A stretch of 64,000 nt of DNA from an uncultured SAR86 cluster bacterium (GTDB lineage Bacteria > Pseudomonadota > Gammaproteobacteria > Magnimaribacterales > TMED112): the NCBI GenBank assembly GCA_902535365.1, contig CACATF010000002.1, forward strand, positions 79,114 through 143,113. The letters are read 5' to 3'. Of the stretch, positions 1-10,626 are shown piece after piece (the first letter of the stretch is position 1; every line of letters starts with the position of its first letter). The translations under genes and the position numbers were made by a program. The notes beneath the pieces were generated by a model that did not search any database, had not been told where the DNA came from, and saw only the letters and a list, made by a program, of their open reading frames with translations.

Positions 1-479
1 AATTCATTTCTTCAGCCCAGCGACTATACATTCTAAAAAGCATTTCAGCCCAATCCTGTGCTTCTGTCCCACCAGAACCAGACTGAATATCTAGATATGC
101 GTTATTTAAGTCATTTTCTCTTGAAAAATATTTTTTAGTTTCCAGTGCATCTATTTCTGAATCTACCATAAATAGCGCGGTTTCTTGTTTTTGTAATTCT
201 TCTTCGTCATTTAATTCAATTGAAATTTCAATAAGATCTTTTATGTCTGAGAACTTAGATTCAAGAGCATTGAATTCATCTAATTTTGACTGAAAAGCTG
301 TTTTTTCTTTGTTCAGTGAATTGAGTTTTTTGTGATCTTTCCAAACATCAGGATCTTGAAGTTGCTCTTCAAGCTTAACTAATTCTTTTTGCAGATTTTC
401 TGGGTCAAAGAAACCCCCTGAGACCAGCAATTTTCTCAGTAGTTTTTGTTAAGAATAAATTAATTTCTGCTTTATCCAT
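1..479 (-). CDS. prfB: Peptide chain release factor 2 (partial, 5' part only), expressed through a +1 programmed frameshift
   Basis: Reverse strand from ATG at 479: MDKAEINLFLTKTTEKIAGLRGFL then in-frame TGA (407-405). The +1 frame continues DPENLQKELVKLEEQLQDPDVWKDHKKLN...SGSGGTEAQDWAEMLFRMYSRWAEEM, typical RF2. Runs off the window start. Confidence 0.95.
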
Positions 480-1176
480 TTTCGATTATTTTAATCAATT
501 CGCTTGCAGGAATATAGCCGCTTAATTTTTGGCCATTACTAAGAAATATTGATGGGGTTCCAGTAATTCCCAATAATTGGCCGTACTCATAGTGCATTTG
601 AATTGGATTTTGACATGTTTTTTCCTCTACATCATCACCCGCTTTAAGTTTGGTAATTGATAATTTTGGGTCATCACTGCACCAGGCACTTTGCATATCC
701 TCAAATACTTTTGTCTGTAGCCCATCTCTTGGAAACCCATAATATTCAATGCTTATGCCTAAGGCTAGATAATCATCAATCTGGGAATGCAAAAGCCTAC
801 AGTAACCGCATGATATATCAGTAAAAACTTTAATCAGATGCTTTTCATTTTCAGCTGTGAAGTTTATTGTTGTTGTGTCTTCAAGAAGAGACATAACTTG
901 TTTCACAAGTTTTGCTTGGTATAACTCATTCAAACTTGAAGGAGCTCCATTATCAAGAGAAATTACATCACCAGCAAAGACATATTTAAAATCATTTGAA
1001 ACATAAAGTATTTGGTTATTTGCCACATTTACGACGTAAAAATTCTCAATTTCAGATTCTTCATAGAAATTTATATTTAAACCTTGAGGCAAAATCTTTT
1101 TAAGATTTTCAAGAACTGATGGTTGTTGAGCCCATATCAATGAGGCAGCAAAAAGCATTAATATTATTTTTTTCAT
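472..1176 (-). CDS. dsbC: Thiol:disulfide interchange protein DsbC
   Basis: Signal peptide, CGYC active site (FTDISCGYCRLLH), GTPSIFLSNG motif, and location next to xerD. Confidence 0.92.
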   Translation of the reverse strand: MKKIILMLFAASLIWAQQPSVLENLKKILPQGLNINFYEESEIENFYVVNVANNQILYVSNDFKYVFAGDVISLDNGAPSSLNELYQAKLVKQVMSLLEDTTTINFTAENEKHLIKVFTDISCGYCRLLHSQIDDYLALGISIEYYGFPRDGLQTKVFEDMQSAWCSDDPKLSITKLKAGDDVEEKTCQNPIQMHYEYGQLLGITGTPSIFLSNGQKLSGYIPASELIKIIENG

Positions 1177-2072
1177 TAGCCTCTTGGATGATGTTTTTTG
1201 TGCATATTTTGCATTTCAGTTTGTGCAATATGAGTATATATCTGAGTAGTGGATAAGTCAGTATGCCCCAAAAGCATTTGCACTGACCTTAAATCTGCAC
1301 CGTTATTTAACATATGTGTTGCAAATGCATGTCTTAATGTGTGTGGGTGAACATCTTTGGAAATTCCAACTCTGTTGATGTAAATTTTGATTCTATGCCA
1401 AAAACTATGCCTGGTAATCCGTTTTCCATGAGTAGAGACAAAGACGTTAATGTGATCCTTTCCTTTGCTTAACTTTTCTCTTGATTCAAGAAGATACTTT
1501 TCAATGATTTTTACAGATCTTTCAGTTAATGGTATTAATCTTTCTTTGCCACCCTTTCCAATAACCTGCACTGATCCTCTGGTAAGGTCGATATTATGCA
1601 TTGCTAGGTTCACAAGCTCACTTATACGCATTCCAGTAGCATATAAGGCAAAAAGCATTGCTTTGTCTCTTAGCTCAATTGCTTTTGTATCATCGGGTGA
1701 ATTTAAAATTAACTCTGTCTCTTCAACAGTAAGCGTTGTAGGTAAAAAGAATCCTGATTTTGGAGCTTCAATGTTCGACATTGGGTTTGTAGCAATATGA
1801 TCAAGGTTTAAAAGATATTTAAAAAAGCCTTTTAATGATGAAATATTTCTTGAGATAGTCTTAGATGAAAATCCTTTATCCAGAAGAAAGCTTAAATAAG
1901 ACAGAATTAAAAAGTGATCGGCTTTATGAACATCTCTATTATTCTTTTCCAAATACAGTCTAAATTTTGTGAGATCGTTTTTGTAAGATTCCAGAGTATT
2001 CTGAGACAGATTCTTCTCCAACCACAAAGAGTCGATGAAAGTATCAATTAATAATTTAGATTCAGATTGCAC
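1176..2072 (-). CDS. xerD: Site-specific tyrosine recombinase XerD
   Basis: Tyrosine recombinase motifs (ATGMRISEL, HPHTLRHAFATHMLNNGADLRSVQMLLGHTDLSTTQIYTH); xerD-dsbC synteny. Confidence 0.93.
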   Translation of the reverse strand: MQSESKLLIDTFIDSLWLEKNLSQNTLESYKNDLTKFRLYLEKNNRDVHKADHFLILSYLSFLLDKGFSSKTISRNISSLKGFFKYLLNLDHIATNPMSNIEAPKSGFFLPTTLTVEETELILNSPDDTKAIELRDKAMLFALYATGMRISELVNLAMHNIDLTRGSVQVIGKGGKERLIPLTERSVKIIEKYLLESREKLSKGKDHINVFVSTHGKRITRHSFWHRIKIYINRVGISKDVHPHTLRHAFATHMLNNGADLRSVQMLLGHTDLSTTQIYTHIAQTEMQNMHKKHHPRG

Positions 2073-2419
2073 TAACCAATTTTTTCTTTAATCCTAGCAG
2101 ATTTTCCAGATCTTTCACGGATGTAGTAAAGTTTAGATTGTCTAACAAGACCTCTTCTTTTTACTTTAATAGAATCAATTAGTGGGCTGTGTGTTTGAAA
2201 TGTTCTTTCAACACCTACACCATTTGAGATTTTTCTTACAATAAAGGCTGAATTTAGGCCTCTTTTCTTAACAGATATCACAAGTCCTTCAAATGCTTGA
2301 AGCCTTGTTCTTTGACCTTCAGTTACTTTGACTTTTACTTCGACAGTATCCCCAGCTCTAAACTCAGGATGGTCTTTTAACTGATCTTTTTCAATTTTTT
2401 CAATTACTTTATTGCTCAT
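2072..2419 (-). CDS. rplS: 50S ribosomal protein L19
   Basis: L19 sequence ([29 protein letters not shown]...[17 protein letters not shown]). Confidence 0.97.
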   Translation of the reverse strand: MSNKVIEKIEKDQLKDHPEFRAGDTVEVKVKVTEGQRTRLQAFEGLVISVKKRGLNSAFIVRKISNGVGVERTFQTHSPLIDSIKVKRRGLVRQSKLYYIRERSGKSARIKEKIG

Positions 2420-3143
2420 TTTGTTTTAACTGGTTTTCGTAGTCACGTAATAATATCACTTCTTTTTCAGAAAGTTGAATTTGTTTAAACAAATCTGGCC
2501 TTTTTTGCTTAGTTACCCACAAACTATTGGCTATTTTCCACTCTTCAATCTTCTTATGGTCACCAGATAATAGGATTTCTGGAACTTTTAAACCGTTAAA
2601 ATCAGATGGTTTTGTATATGAATGTCCCTTCAATCTCCCAGAACTGTGGCTATCTTTTGCAACTGAGTCTTCATTTCCAATTACACCAGGAATATTCCTA
2701 AGAATTGAATCAATAACTACTGATGCAGCAATCTCACCCCCACTTAAAATATAATCGCCAATTGAAAGCTCCTCATCCACATAATTATCAATAAACCTTT
2801 GGTCTATACCCTCATATCTTCCACAAATTAGAGTAATGTTTTTTAGGGATGCAAATTCTATAGCTTTATTTTGATTAAATAATTTACCTTGAGGGCTCAA
2901 ATTAACTACATGTCCTTTTTTTTCGATAGAATTTAGAGATTTTTCTAAAGGTTCAATTCCAATTAACATTCCCTCGCCTCCACCATATGGTGTGTCATCA
3001 ACACTTCCATAAGTATTTGTTGAAAACTCCTTTAATTTAATAAGATTTAGCTGCGCATGATTCTTGGTGAATGCTTTGCCAGTAAGCCCTTTTAGAGAAG
3101 ATTCTATTATTTCTGGGAATAATGAAATTACATTTATATTCAT
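2409..3143 (-). CDS. trmD: tRNA (guanine-N1)-methyltransferase
   Basis: [13 protein letters not shown]..., [37 protein letters not shown]. Start trimmed from the ORF-track start at 3176 to the conserved Met. Confidence 0.96.
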   Translation of the reverse strand: MNINVISLFPEIIESSLKGLTGKAFTKNHAQLNLIKLKEFSTNTYGSVDDTPYGGGEGMLIGIEPLEKSLNSIEKKGHVVNLSPQGKLFNQNKAIEFASLKNITLICGRYEGIDQRFIDNYVDEELSIGDYILSGGEIAASVVIDSILRNIPGVIGNEDSVAKDSHSSGRLKGHSYTKPSDFNGLKVPEILLSGDHKKIEEWKIANSLWVTKQKRPDLFKQIQLSEKEVILLRDYENQLKQNEQ

Positions 3144-3153
3144 ACTATTTAAT

Positions 3154-3999
3154 CTATGCTTTTTTTGTATGTTCAATCAAGAGCGTTGGGACATTATTCG
3201 TGTGAGAGCTTATTGTTGCAACCAATGTATCTTCTTTTACACCTGGTCTTATATCAGAAACCTCAATATTCATCGATAGAAGTCTTTCTCTTGTTTGATT
3301 AATATCCTGAACACCCCATGCTAACCCCCACAAAGAGTCATTTGGTAAATCCTTATCATTCTTATCTTCGATAACTTCGATTGTGGTTTTATTTAATCTA
3401 AAAAATAAAATTCTTTTTTTCCAAGTTTCTATAAAACTGTCTAAGGCCAACCTAATTCCATAAATATCTCTGTATATCTTAATAAATCCGTTAACATCGT
3501 TAGTCTTAAGTACGACTTGCTCTAGCTTATTAACAGTGCTTTTGTCACTGGCAAGCAAAGGAAGATCTGGTGATTTATGCTCTATTACAAAGGAGAATAT
3601 GCCTCTGGTGAGTTCATTAGGTAAAAATTGGTAGAGCCATTCTCTTTTTTCATTTTGTTCGTTTATTCCATGCCCAGTCGATATTTCTGATAATGGATAA
3701 CCGTTTTCAATAGCACTACCTCTAAATTGCATGATATTTTTTGTGCCTAAAACCAAGCCTAGTAACCCTTCTCCCTTTTCACTGATAGCATGATTTACTA
3801 AATCTGCTCCAATACCTGACCCATTTGCTGCTAAGAGCTCAAAATAAGTATTTTCAAAATTAAATAATACGTTAGCGGTTCCGAGTTCTGCGTGTTTCCC
3901 TCTCCATACAGGATCAATACCAAAGATTTTTTTATAGTGTTGTTCTGCTAAGCTTAGATCCTCAACAACAACAATTATATGATCAACATTTTCAATCAT
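3154..3999 (-). CDS. VOC/glyoxalase-like domain protein
   Basis: Starts MIENVDHIIVVVEDLSLAEQHYKKIFGIDP..., like Glyoxalase-like (VOC) proteins; lies between rimM and trmD. Confidence 0.75.
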   Translation of the reverse strand: MIENVDHIIVVVEDLSLAEQHYKKIFGIDPVWRGKHAELGTANVLFNFENTYFELLAANGSGIGADLVNHAISEKGEGLLGLVLGTKNIMQFRGSAIENGYPLSEISTGHGINEQNEKREWLYQFLPNELTRGIFSFVIEHKSPDLPLLASDKSTVNKLEQVVLKTNDVNGFIKIYRDIYGIRLALDSFIETWKKRILFFRLNKTTIEVIEDKNDKDLPNDSLWGLAWGVQDINQTRERLLSMNIEVSDIRPGVKEDTLVATISSHTNNVPTLLIEHTKKA

Positions 4000-4014
4000 T
4001 TAGGTTTAGTAGCT

Positions 4015-4479
4015 TCATTCCCAGTTTACATTTAACACATTTGCTTCGATATCAAATTTACCAAGAAATTGATCTTCTAGTGGAATAATAATATCTTCCT
4101 GATTTGTTTTGATAAATATTAGATCAGAAGCTCCATGGTTCTCTAATTTATATATTTTTCCTAATAATTTAGAGTTTTGATCAATAACATCACATCCAAT
4201 TAAGTCATTCCAATAGATTGCGTCGTCGTCTTGTCGAATTTCTTCAATGGGAACAAAAATCTCTTTGTTTACGAATGCTTTTGCATCTTCAATGGAGTCA
4301 ATGCTTTCAATTTTTGCGATAAATGATTTTGAAGTACTAACAAATCGTATTTTCAAAGGAGATTTATCCTCTAGAAAAAAATTTGAAAAAGTAAGAATGT
4401 TTTCTAAAGGGTCGCAGTATGAAATGACCTTAATTTCACCCTTTAGACCATGGGTTTTCCCAAACTTTGCTACTGGAAT
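4015..4479 (-). CDS. rimM: Ribosome maturation factor RimM (non-canonical start proposed)
   Basis: Frame reads IPVAKFGKTHGLKGEIKVISYCDPLENILTFSNFFLEDKSPLKIRFV...; the RimM GKxHGLKGE motif lies upstream of the ORF-track TTG start (4356). Candidate starts are ATT 4479 or ATC 4488. Confidence 0.85.
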   Translation of the reverse strand: MPVAKFGKTHGLKGEIKVISYCDPLENILTFSNFFLEDKSPLKIRFVSTSKSFIAKIESIDSIEDAKAFVNKEIFVPIEEIRQDDDAIYWNDLIGCDVIDQNSKLLGKIYKLENHGASDLIFIKTNQEDIIIPLEDQFLGKFDIEANVLNVNWE

Positions 4480-4489
4480 ATTATTGATG

Positions 4490-5023
4490 TTACTGATCTT
4501 TCTTTTCTTCTGATTCAGTTTCTTCAGCTGGTGCTTCTTCAGCAGGAGCTTCTTCGGCAGGAGCTTCTTCGGCAGGAGCTTCTTCAGCAGGAGCTTCTTC
4601 AGCAGGAGCTTCTTCAGCAGGAGCTTCTTCAGCTGGTGCTTCCTCGGCTGGTGCTTCCTCGGCTGGTGCTTCCTCGGCTTCAGCGGCTTTAGCTTCTTCT
4701 TGTTTCTTTAAAATTTCTTGTTCTTTTCTTTTTTGCTTTGCATCAATTTTCTTTTGCTCTAATTTTGCAATTTCTTCATCGGTCATCTGAGATCTTTTAA
4801 GTAACATCATTACTGTGTCACTAGGTTGAGCTCCAACTGACACCCAGTAATCATATCTCTCTTTATCAAATTTAATTTTTTCTTCAGTCTCTTTAGCTAT
4901 TGGGTTATAGAAACCTAATTTTTCTATGAAACTACCATCTCTTTTGTTTCTTCTGTCTGAAACACAAATATGGTAAAAAGGACGTTTTTTTGCCCCTGCT
5001 CTTGAAAGTCTTATTACTACCAT
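4490..5023 (-). CDS. rpsP: 30S ribosomal protein S16 with long acidic Ala/Pro/Glu repeat tail
   Basis: [41 protein letters not shown] is S16; the C-terminus carries (EEAPA)x10. Confidence 0.96.
   Translation of the reverse strand: MVVIRLSRAGAKKRPFYHICVSDRRNKRDGSFIEKLGFYNPIAKETEEKIKFDKERYDYWVSVGAQPSDTVMMLLKRSQMTDEEIAKLEQKKIDAKQKRKEQEILKKQEEAKAAEAEEAPAEEAPAEEAPAEEAPAEEAPAEEAPAEEAPAEEAPAEEAPAEEAPAEETESEEKKDQ
4521..4679 (-). repeat. 15-bp tandem repeat (about 10 copies) encoding EEAPA in rpsP
   Basis: Direct read of units tcttcagcaggagct / tcttcggcaggagct / tcctcggctggtgct in tandem. Confidence 0.95.
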
Positions 5024-5123
5024 TTTTACTGTATAATATTTTGAAAATGGAATTTTACACCTTTTCTATTGAAGATTCACAACTTATTTCTTATTTTTTT
5101 GATTAATTTTCACTTTTACACAT

Positions 5124-6341
5124 ATGGATGATATAGGATTTGCTCTAATAGGCGTATTAATACTGCTCATAATGGTTTCTGCTTTCTTTTCTGGCTCAGA
5201 GACCTCAATTATGGCAATTAACCAAATTAAACTGGATAATGCTGCTGAAAAGGGCCAAAAATCAGCAAAACGCATCAATGTTTTGCGTGAAAAAATCGAT
5301 AGAGTTCTTGGAGTAATTCTAATTGGTAACAACCTTGTCAATATTTCTGCTTCAGCTCTTTTAACATATTTTGTAATTAAGAATTTTGGTGACGAATTTG
5401 TTTGGATAGGAACTCTTATTCTCACAGTATTAATTATTGTCTTTGCAGAAATAGCACCCAAGAACTTTGCAGCAAGAAAACCTGAAGCAATAGCCTATCC
5501 AGCAAGTTCAATTCTTGAATTCCTGACAATGTGTTTTGGTTGGTTAGCCAATATATTAAGTACGGTCAGCTCAAAAATTACTGGCGTATCAAATAAGGAA
5601 AATTACTTCACACAAAGTCTTAATAGAGATGAATTGAAAACAGTATTAGAAAAAGATACTGAAGAAGTTGAGAAAGAGGAAATGGAAGCTCTTAAATCTT
5701 TATTAGAGTTGAAGGAACTTACAGTACAAGACATTCTTATTCCAATGAATGAGGTAATAAGCGTAAATATAGATGCAATTGAAGATTTTGAGAATATTGA
5801 TAGAAACAAGTTTTATCCTGTAACTAGTGGTGAAAACGGTGATTATATAGGTTTCATTCATTCTAAAGAAATTGAACAATTAGAAGAATTTCAATCGAGT
5901 GCACAAGACTTTTTAATAGAACCTTATTACGTTCCCGAGAGTACGCAATTGTTTTCACAGCTAAAAAATTTCCAAAAAAAAGGGACGGAAGTAGCAATAG
6001 TTGTAGATGAGTATGGTGAAATGACAGGACTCGTAACTCTTGAAGACTTATTAGAACAAATAGTTGGCAGACTAAATGCTGATGAGGAAGATCATGGTAT
6101 TACAGAAAATGATGATGGCTCTGTTATTGCAGACGGAAACTTAAATGTTAGAGATTTAAATAAATTTATGGGTTGGGAACTATCAGAAGATGGTGAAAAA
6201 ACATTAAGCGGATTAGTTATCGATCATTTAGACCAAATACCTACAGCAAATGTGTGTATCAATTTAGATGGTTATAAAGTTGAAACAACTTACCTGGAGA
6301 ATAATGTTATTCGCCAAGTAAGAGTTTCAAAGATTAATTAG
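5124..6341 (+). CDS. CNNM/CorB-type (HlyC/CorC family) DUF21-CBS transporter
   Basis: DUF21 membrane region (FFSGSETSIMAINQIKLDNAAEKGQKSAKRI), CBS pair (VTLEDLLEQIVG), CorC_HlyC C-terminus. Confidence 0.88.
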   Translation: MDDIGFALIGVLILLIMVSAFFSGSETSIMAINQIKLDNAAEKGQKSAKRINVLREKIDRVLGVILIGNNLVNISASALLTYFVIKNFGDEFVWIGTLILTVLIIVFAEIAPKNFAARKPEAIAYPASSILEFLTMCFGWLANILSTVSSKITGVSNKENYFTQSLNRDELKTVLEKDTEEVEKEEMEALKSLLELKELTVQDILIPMNEVISVNIDAIEDFENIDRNKFYPVTSGENGDYIGFIHSKEIEQLEEFQSSAQDFLIEPYYVPESTQLFSQLKNFQKKGTEVAIVVDEYGEMTGLVTLEDLLEQIVGRLNADEEDHGITENDDGSVIADGNLNVRDLNKFMGWELSEDGEKTLSGLVIDHLDQIPTANVCINLDGYKVETTYLENNVIRQVRVSKIN

Positions 6342-7009
6342 TGGAAATGGACTAGAAGACCCATTAAAACTGTTAAAACTAAACCTGAATGTATGACCGC
6401 TTTAACAGATTCCATGAATTTTCTCATTTTTCCAAATATGGCATTTAGCTCTATCAACACAATAGCTAGAGTACCAACCCAAAGTGCAGGCTGAGTCCAT
6501 CCTGGACCAAATTCTCCTCCAACTATTAAAGGATCATTGCCAAAATTTATGTGTGCTGAATAGATCATAAAATACAGCATAGGAAAAGAGAAAAGTGTAT
6601 TAGTTCTTGAAGCTAATGCGGCTTTTGCGCCTGCCTCTGCAGCATCCTCAGTACCAGCTATTACTTTCTTTTGATTAGGCCAAATTATTAGCCAAACATT
6701 TAAAAACATGATTGTGGCCATGGTTGCACCCAAAGATATGCCCACATTGTAAGCTTGTGGAATTAGAGATACATAATATAGAAGGTAAACCCCTGTTAAA
6801 AAAGTAAAAAGTGCTGCCCATCTAAAGTACCACAACGCATTTGGTTGAAGTTTCTGCAAAACATCTTTTTTTCCTTCTGGTGTGGCTTCTTTTAAATAAC
6901 CTGCACCAACAAAGTTGAAATAATAGAGCAAGCCAATCCACAAAATACCAAACAGTACATGAAAGAATCGACTTAATTGCGATAGATATTCAAAAAGTTC
7001 TGGACTCAT
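6338..7009 (-). CDS. PuuD-like (urate hydroxylase N-terminal family) integral membrane protein
   Basis: SRFFHVLFGILWIGLLYYFNFVGAGYL... LNVWLIIWPNQKKVI...; multi-TM, no cytochrome c CXXCH. Confidence 0.65.
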   Translation of the reverse strand: MSPELFEYLSQLSRFFHVLFGILWIGLLYYFNFVGAGYLKEATPEGKKDVLQKLQPNALWYFRWAALFTFLTGVYLLYYVSLIPQAYNVGISLGATMATIMFLNVWLIIWPNQKKVIAGTEDAAEAGAKAALASRTNTLFSFPMLYFMIYSAHINFGNDPLIVGGEFGPGWTQPALWVGTLAIVLIELNAIFGKMRKFMESVKAVIHSGLVLTVLMGLLVHFH

Positions 7010-7045
7010 AATTTTCTCCGGTCAAATTTATTTTAAATCAAGAAT

Positions 7046-7075
7046 AAAAAAAAGGGAGCATTTGCTCCCTTTTTT
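7046..7075. terminator. Bidirectional intrinsic terminator downstream of groL
   Basis: aaaaaaaagggagcatttgctcccttttttaa: stem GGGAGC/GCTCCC, loop ATTT, A-tract and T-tract flanks. Confidence 0.88.
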
Positions 7076-7091
7076 AATGCGCTTAAAGCAC

Positions 7092-8741
<1,650 letters not shown>

Positions 8742-9029
8742 CTATTCAACAACTCCGTAAATTTCACTTTCGTTTAAAATCAGGAATTCTTCACCTTCTA
8801 TCTTTACTGTGTTTCCACCATATTGCCCAAAAACAACATGATCACCTACTTTTAAGTCTACAGGTGTTGTTTTTCCATCTTCAGTTTTCTTGCCTGGTCC
8901 AACTGCTACAACTTCGCCTTGTTGTGGTTTCTCTGTTGCAGAACCTGGTAAAACAATTCCTCCGGCAGAGGTTGTTTCTTCATCTTGTCTTTTAACGACT
9001 ACTCTATCTTGTAATGGTCTTAATTTCAT
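8742..9029 (-). CDS. groS: Co-chaperonin GroES
   Basis: [44 protein letters not shown]... Confidence 0.99.
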   Translation of the reverse strand: MKLRPLQDRVVVKRQDEETTSAGGIVLPGSATEKPQQGEVVAVGPGKKTEDGKTTPVDLKVGDHVVFGQYGGNTVKIEGEEFLILNESEIYGVVE

Positions 9030-9055
9030 AAAATGTTATCCTCCAATAACTTTTC

Positions 9056-9088
9056 ATTATATTTGGGCTTTACAGGGCTTTTTTCAAG
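9056..9088 (-). promoter_or_regulatory. Candidate groSL promoter (sigma-32-like CTTGAAA-N14-CCCAAAT, plus overlapping TATAAT)
   Basis: Reverse strand CTTGAAA at 9088-9082, 14-nt spacer, CCCAAAT at 9067-9061, TATAAT at 9061-9056, about 30 nt upstream of groS ATG at 9029. Confidence 0.5.
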
Positions 9089-10626
9089 GTTTTTTTCATA
9101 AATGAAAAAATGATATAACCCCCTAAAACTCCAAATGAGTTGGCTATTATATCCATATACTCAAAATTCCTCAAACCTGTAATATATTGGGCAAATTCTG
9201 TGACTATCCCAATAGAAATAATTATTAATATCAGAATAATTTGATTTGTATTTTTGCTTGCATAAAAGGTTGTGACTGCAAGCACAAAGTAAACAATAAA
9301 ATGTATTAATTTGTCATTTAAGCTAATTATATTTTCAAAAAATATATTACTAATAGATGCTAAAAATATTGATATTGCCATTGCAATAGAGGTAATTTTA
9401 AGAATATTTTCCTTAGATAGTACTAAATCCCTTTCAAGCAAATATGACAGACAAACAGCTGGAATACCTATAAACCCCATCAAAATAAAAAAATTGTAAA
9501 AACTAAGCGACTCAACAAGAAACCCTGAAGATCCTTTTAGTAAAGTTCCAGGTATTATTACCAAAGATGCGAGAAAAGAATACTGTATGGCGGTAAATCT
9601 TCTATCAACCAAACCAACAAGGTATGTAATAAAACATACAGCAGTAAATGCTTGAGCAATAGTGTCTAAAAAATTTATGCCTATAAAATTTGTGTATGTT
9701 GGATAGAGGTATAAATATGAAAACATGATATTTGTTGAGAGTACAAGCAATGCGCCGAAGAGCATTGCATTATTTATTTTGTATTTCTTTATAAAAACTA
9801 GAGCTAAGCCTGAACCTACAAAAGTGGCAAGAAAATTAAAATAACTTTTCATCTCCAAATAGTCAGGTTTATTTAAACCAGTTTCTGCATATAATGATGC
9901 TGCCATTGGCCCAAGAACAATATCAGATATCTTGTAAACACCAACAAGCAGCAGTAGAACGAGAATATTTCTCTTTGTTACTAGCTCTTTAAATGCTGAT
10001 AAGAATTGACTGTAAGAAGTTTGATTATTCTCCAATTCCTTTACTCTCTTTGAAAAGATTGTAACGAGCGGCATTAAAAACATTAAAACTGCTAGATAAA
10101 AGAAGATGGCTGACCAATTGTCTACACCAATAATGCTATATACCTGAGCACCAATCAAAAAAGCACCTATTTTGTAACCAATCTGATAATTGGTTGCTAG
10201 CACTTCAGCATCATGATATTCATCATATTCCACCCGATATGCGTCTAAAGCTATGTCTTGAACTGAAGAGAAAAAATAAATCATGCAAGCGACCATAACT
10301 ACTATAGATAATTGGTTTTGAGGGTTAATCTGAGTATAAATAAGCAAAAGCAAACCAAGACAAACTTGTGCCAGAATAAGCCAAGATCTTCTAAGTCCAA
10401 GCCTAGAGTATAGGAATGGTAATTTTATTTTGTTTATAAATGGTGACCACATAAAATTAAGAGCAACTACAATTGATGAAACTGTAACAAGACCTAATGT
10501 TTGTTTTGAGACACCTGCAGAAAGCAACCATAGACCAAAAGGTAGGCCTAGCGCAAAACTTGGCATAGCTGCTGAAATGCCCAAGACTATAAAATTTAAA
10601 GGAGTGTTTTTAATAGAATCAAGCAT
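9070..10626 (-). CDS. AmpG-like MFS permease with C-terminal VanZ-like domain
   Basis: AmpG-like N-terminus (SSVQDIALDAYRVEYDEY, GLRRSWL). C-terminal ~85 aa (NDKLIHFIVYFVLAVTTFYA...IGIVTEFAQYITGLRNFEYMDIIANSFGVLGGYIIF) resembles VanZ. Confidence 0.75.
   Translation of the reverse strand: MLDSIKNTPLNFIVLGISAAMPSFALGLPFGLWLLSAGVSKQTLGLVTVSSIVVALNFMWSPFINKIKLPFLYSRLGLRRSWLILAQVCLGLLLLIYTQINPQNQLSIVVMVACMIYFFSSVQDIALDAYRVEYDEYHDAEVLATNYQIGYKIGAFLIGAQVYSIIGVDNWSAIFFYLAVLMFLMPLVTIFSKRVKELENNQTSYSQFLSAFKELVTKRNILVLLLLVGVYKISDIVLGPMAASLYAETGLNKPDYLEMKSYFNFLATFVGSGLALVFIKKYKINNAMLFGALLVLSTNIMFSYLYLYPTYTNFIGINFLDTIAQAFTAVCFITYLVGLVDRRFTAIQYSFLASLVIIPGTLLKGSSGFLVESLSFYNFFILMGFIGIPAVCLSYLLERDLVLSKENILKITSIAMAISIFLASISNIFFENIISLNDKLIHFIVYFVLAVTTFYASKNTNQIILILIIISIGIVTEFAQYITGLRNFEYMDIIANSFGVLGGYIIFSFMKKTLKKAL

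Noticed and set aside
4521-4679. Possible CRISPR-like repeat array
   Set aside because: Contiguous 15-bp coding repeats with no spacers; in-frame part of rpsP.
4450-4692. Plus-strand 80-aa ORF rich in LLQQE repeats
   Set aside because: Antisense shadow of the rpsP EEAPA repeat; composition is explained by the repeat.
5084-5461. Minus-strand 125-aa ORF upstream of rpsP
   Set aside because: Mostly antisense to the CorB-like gene; no recognisable domain.
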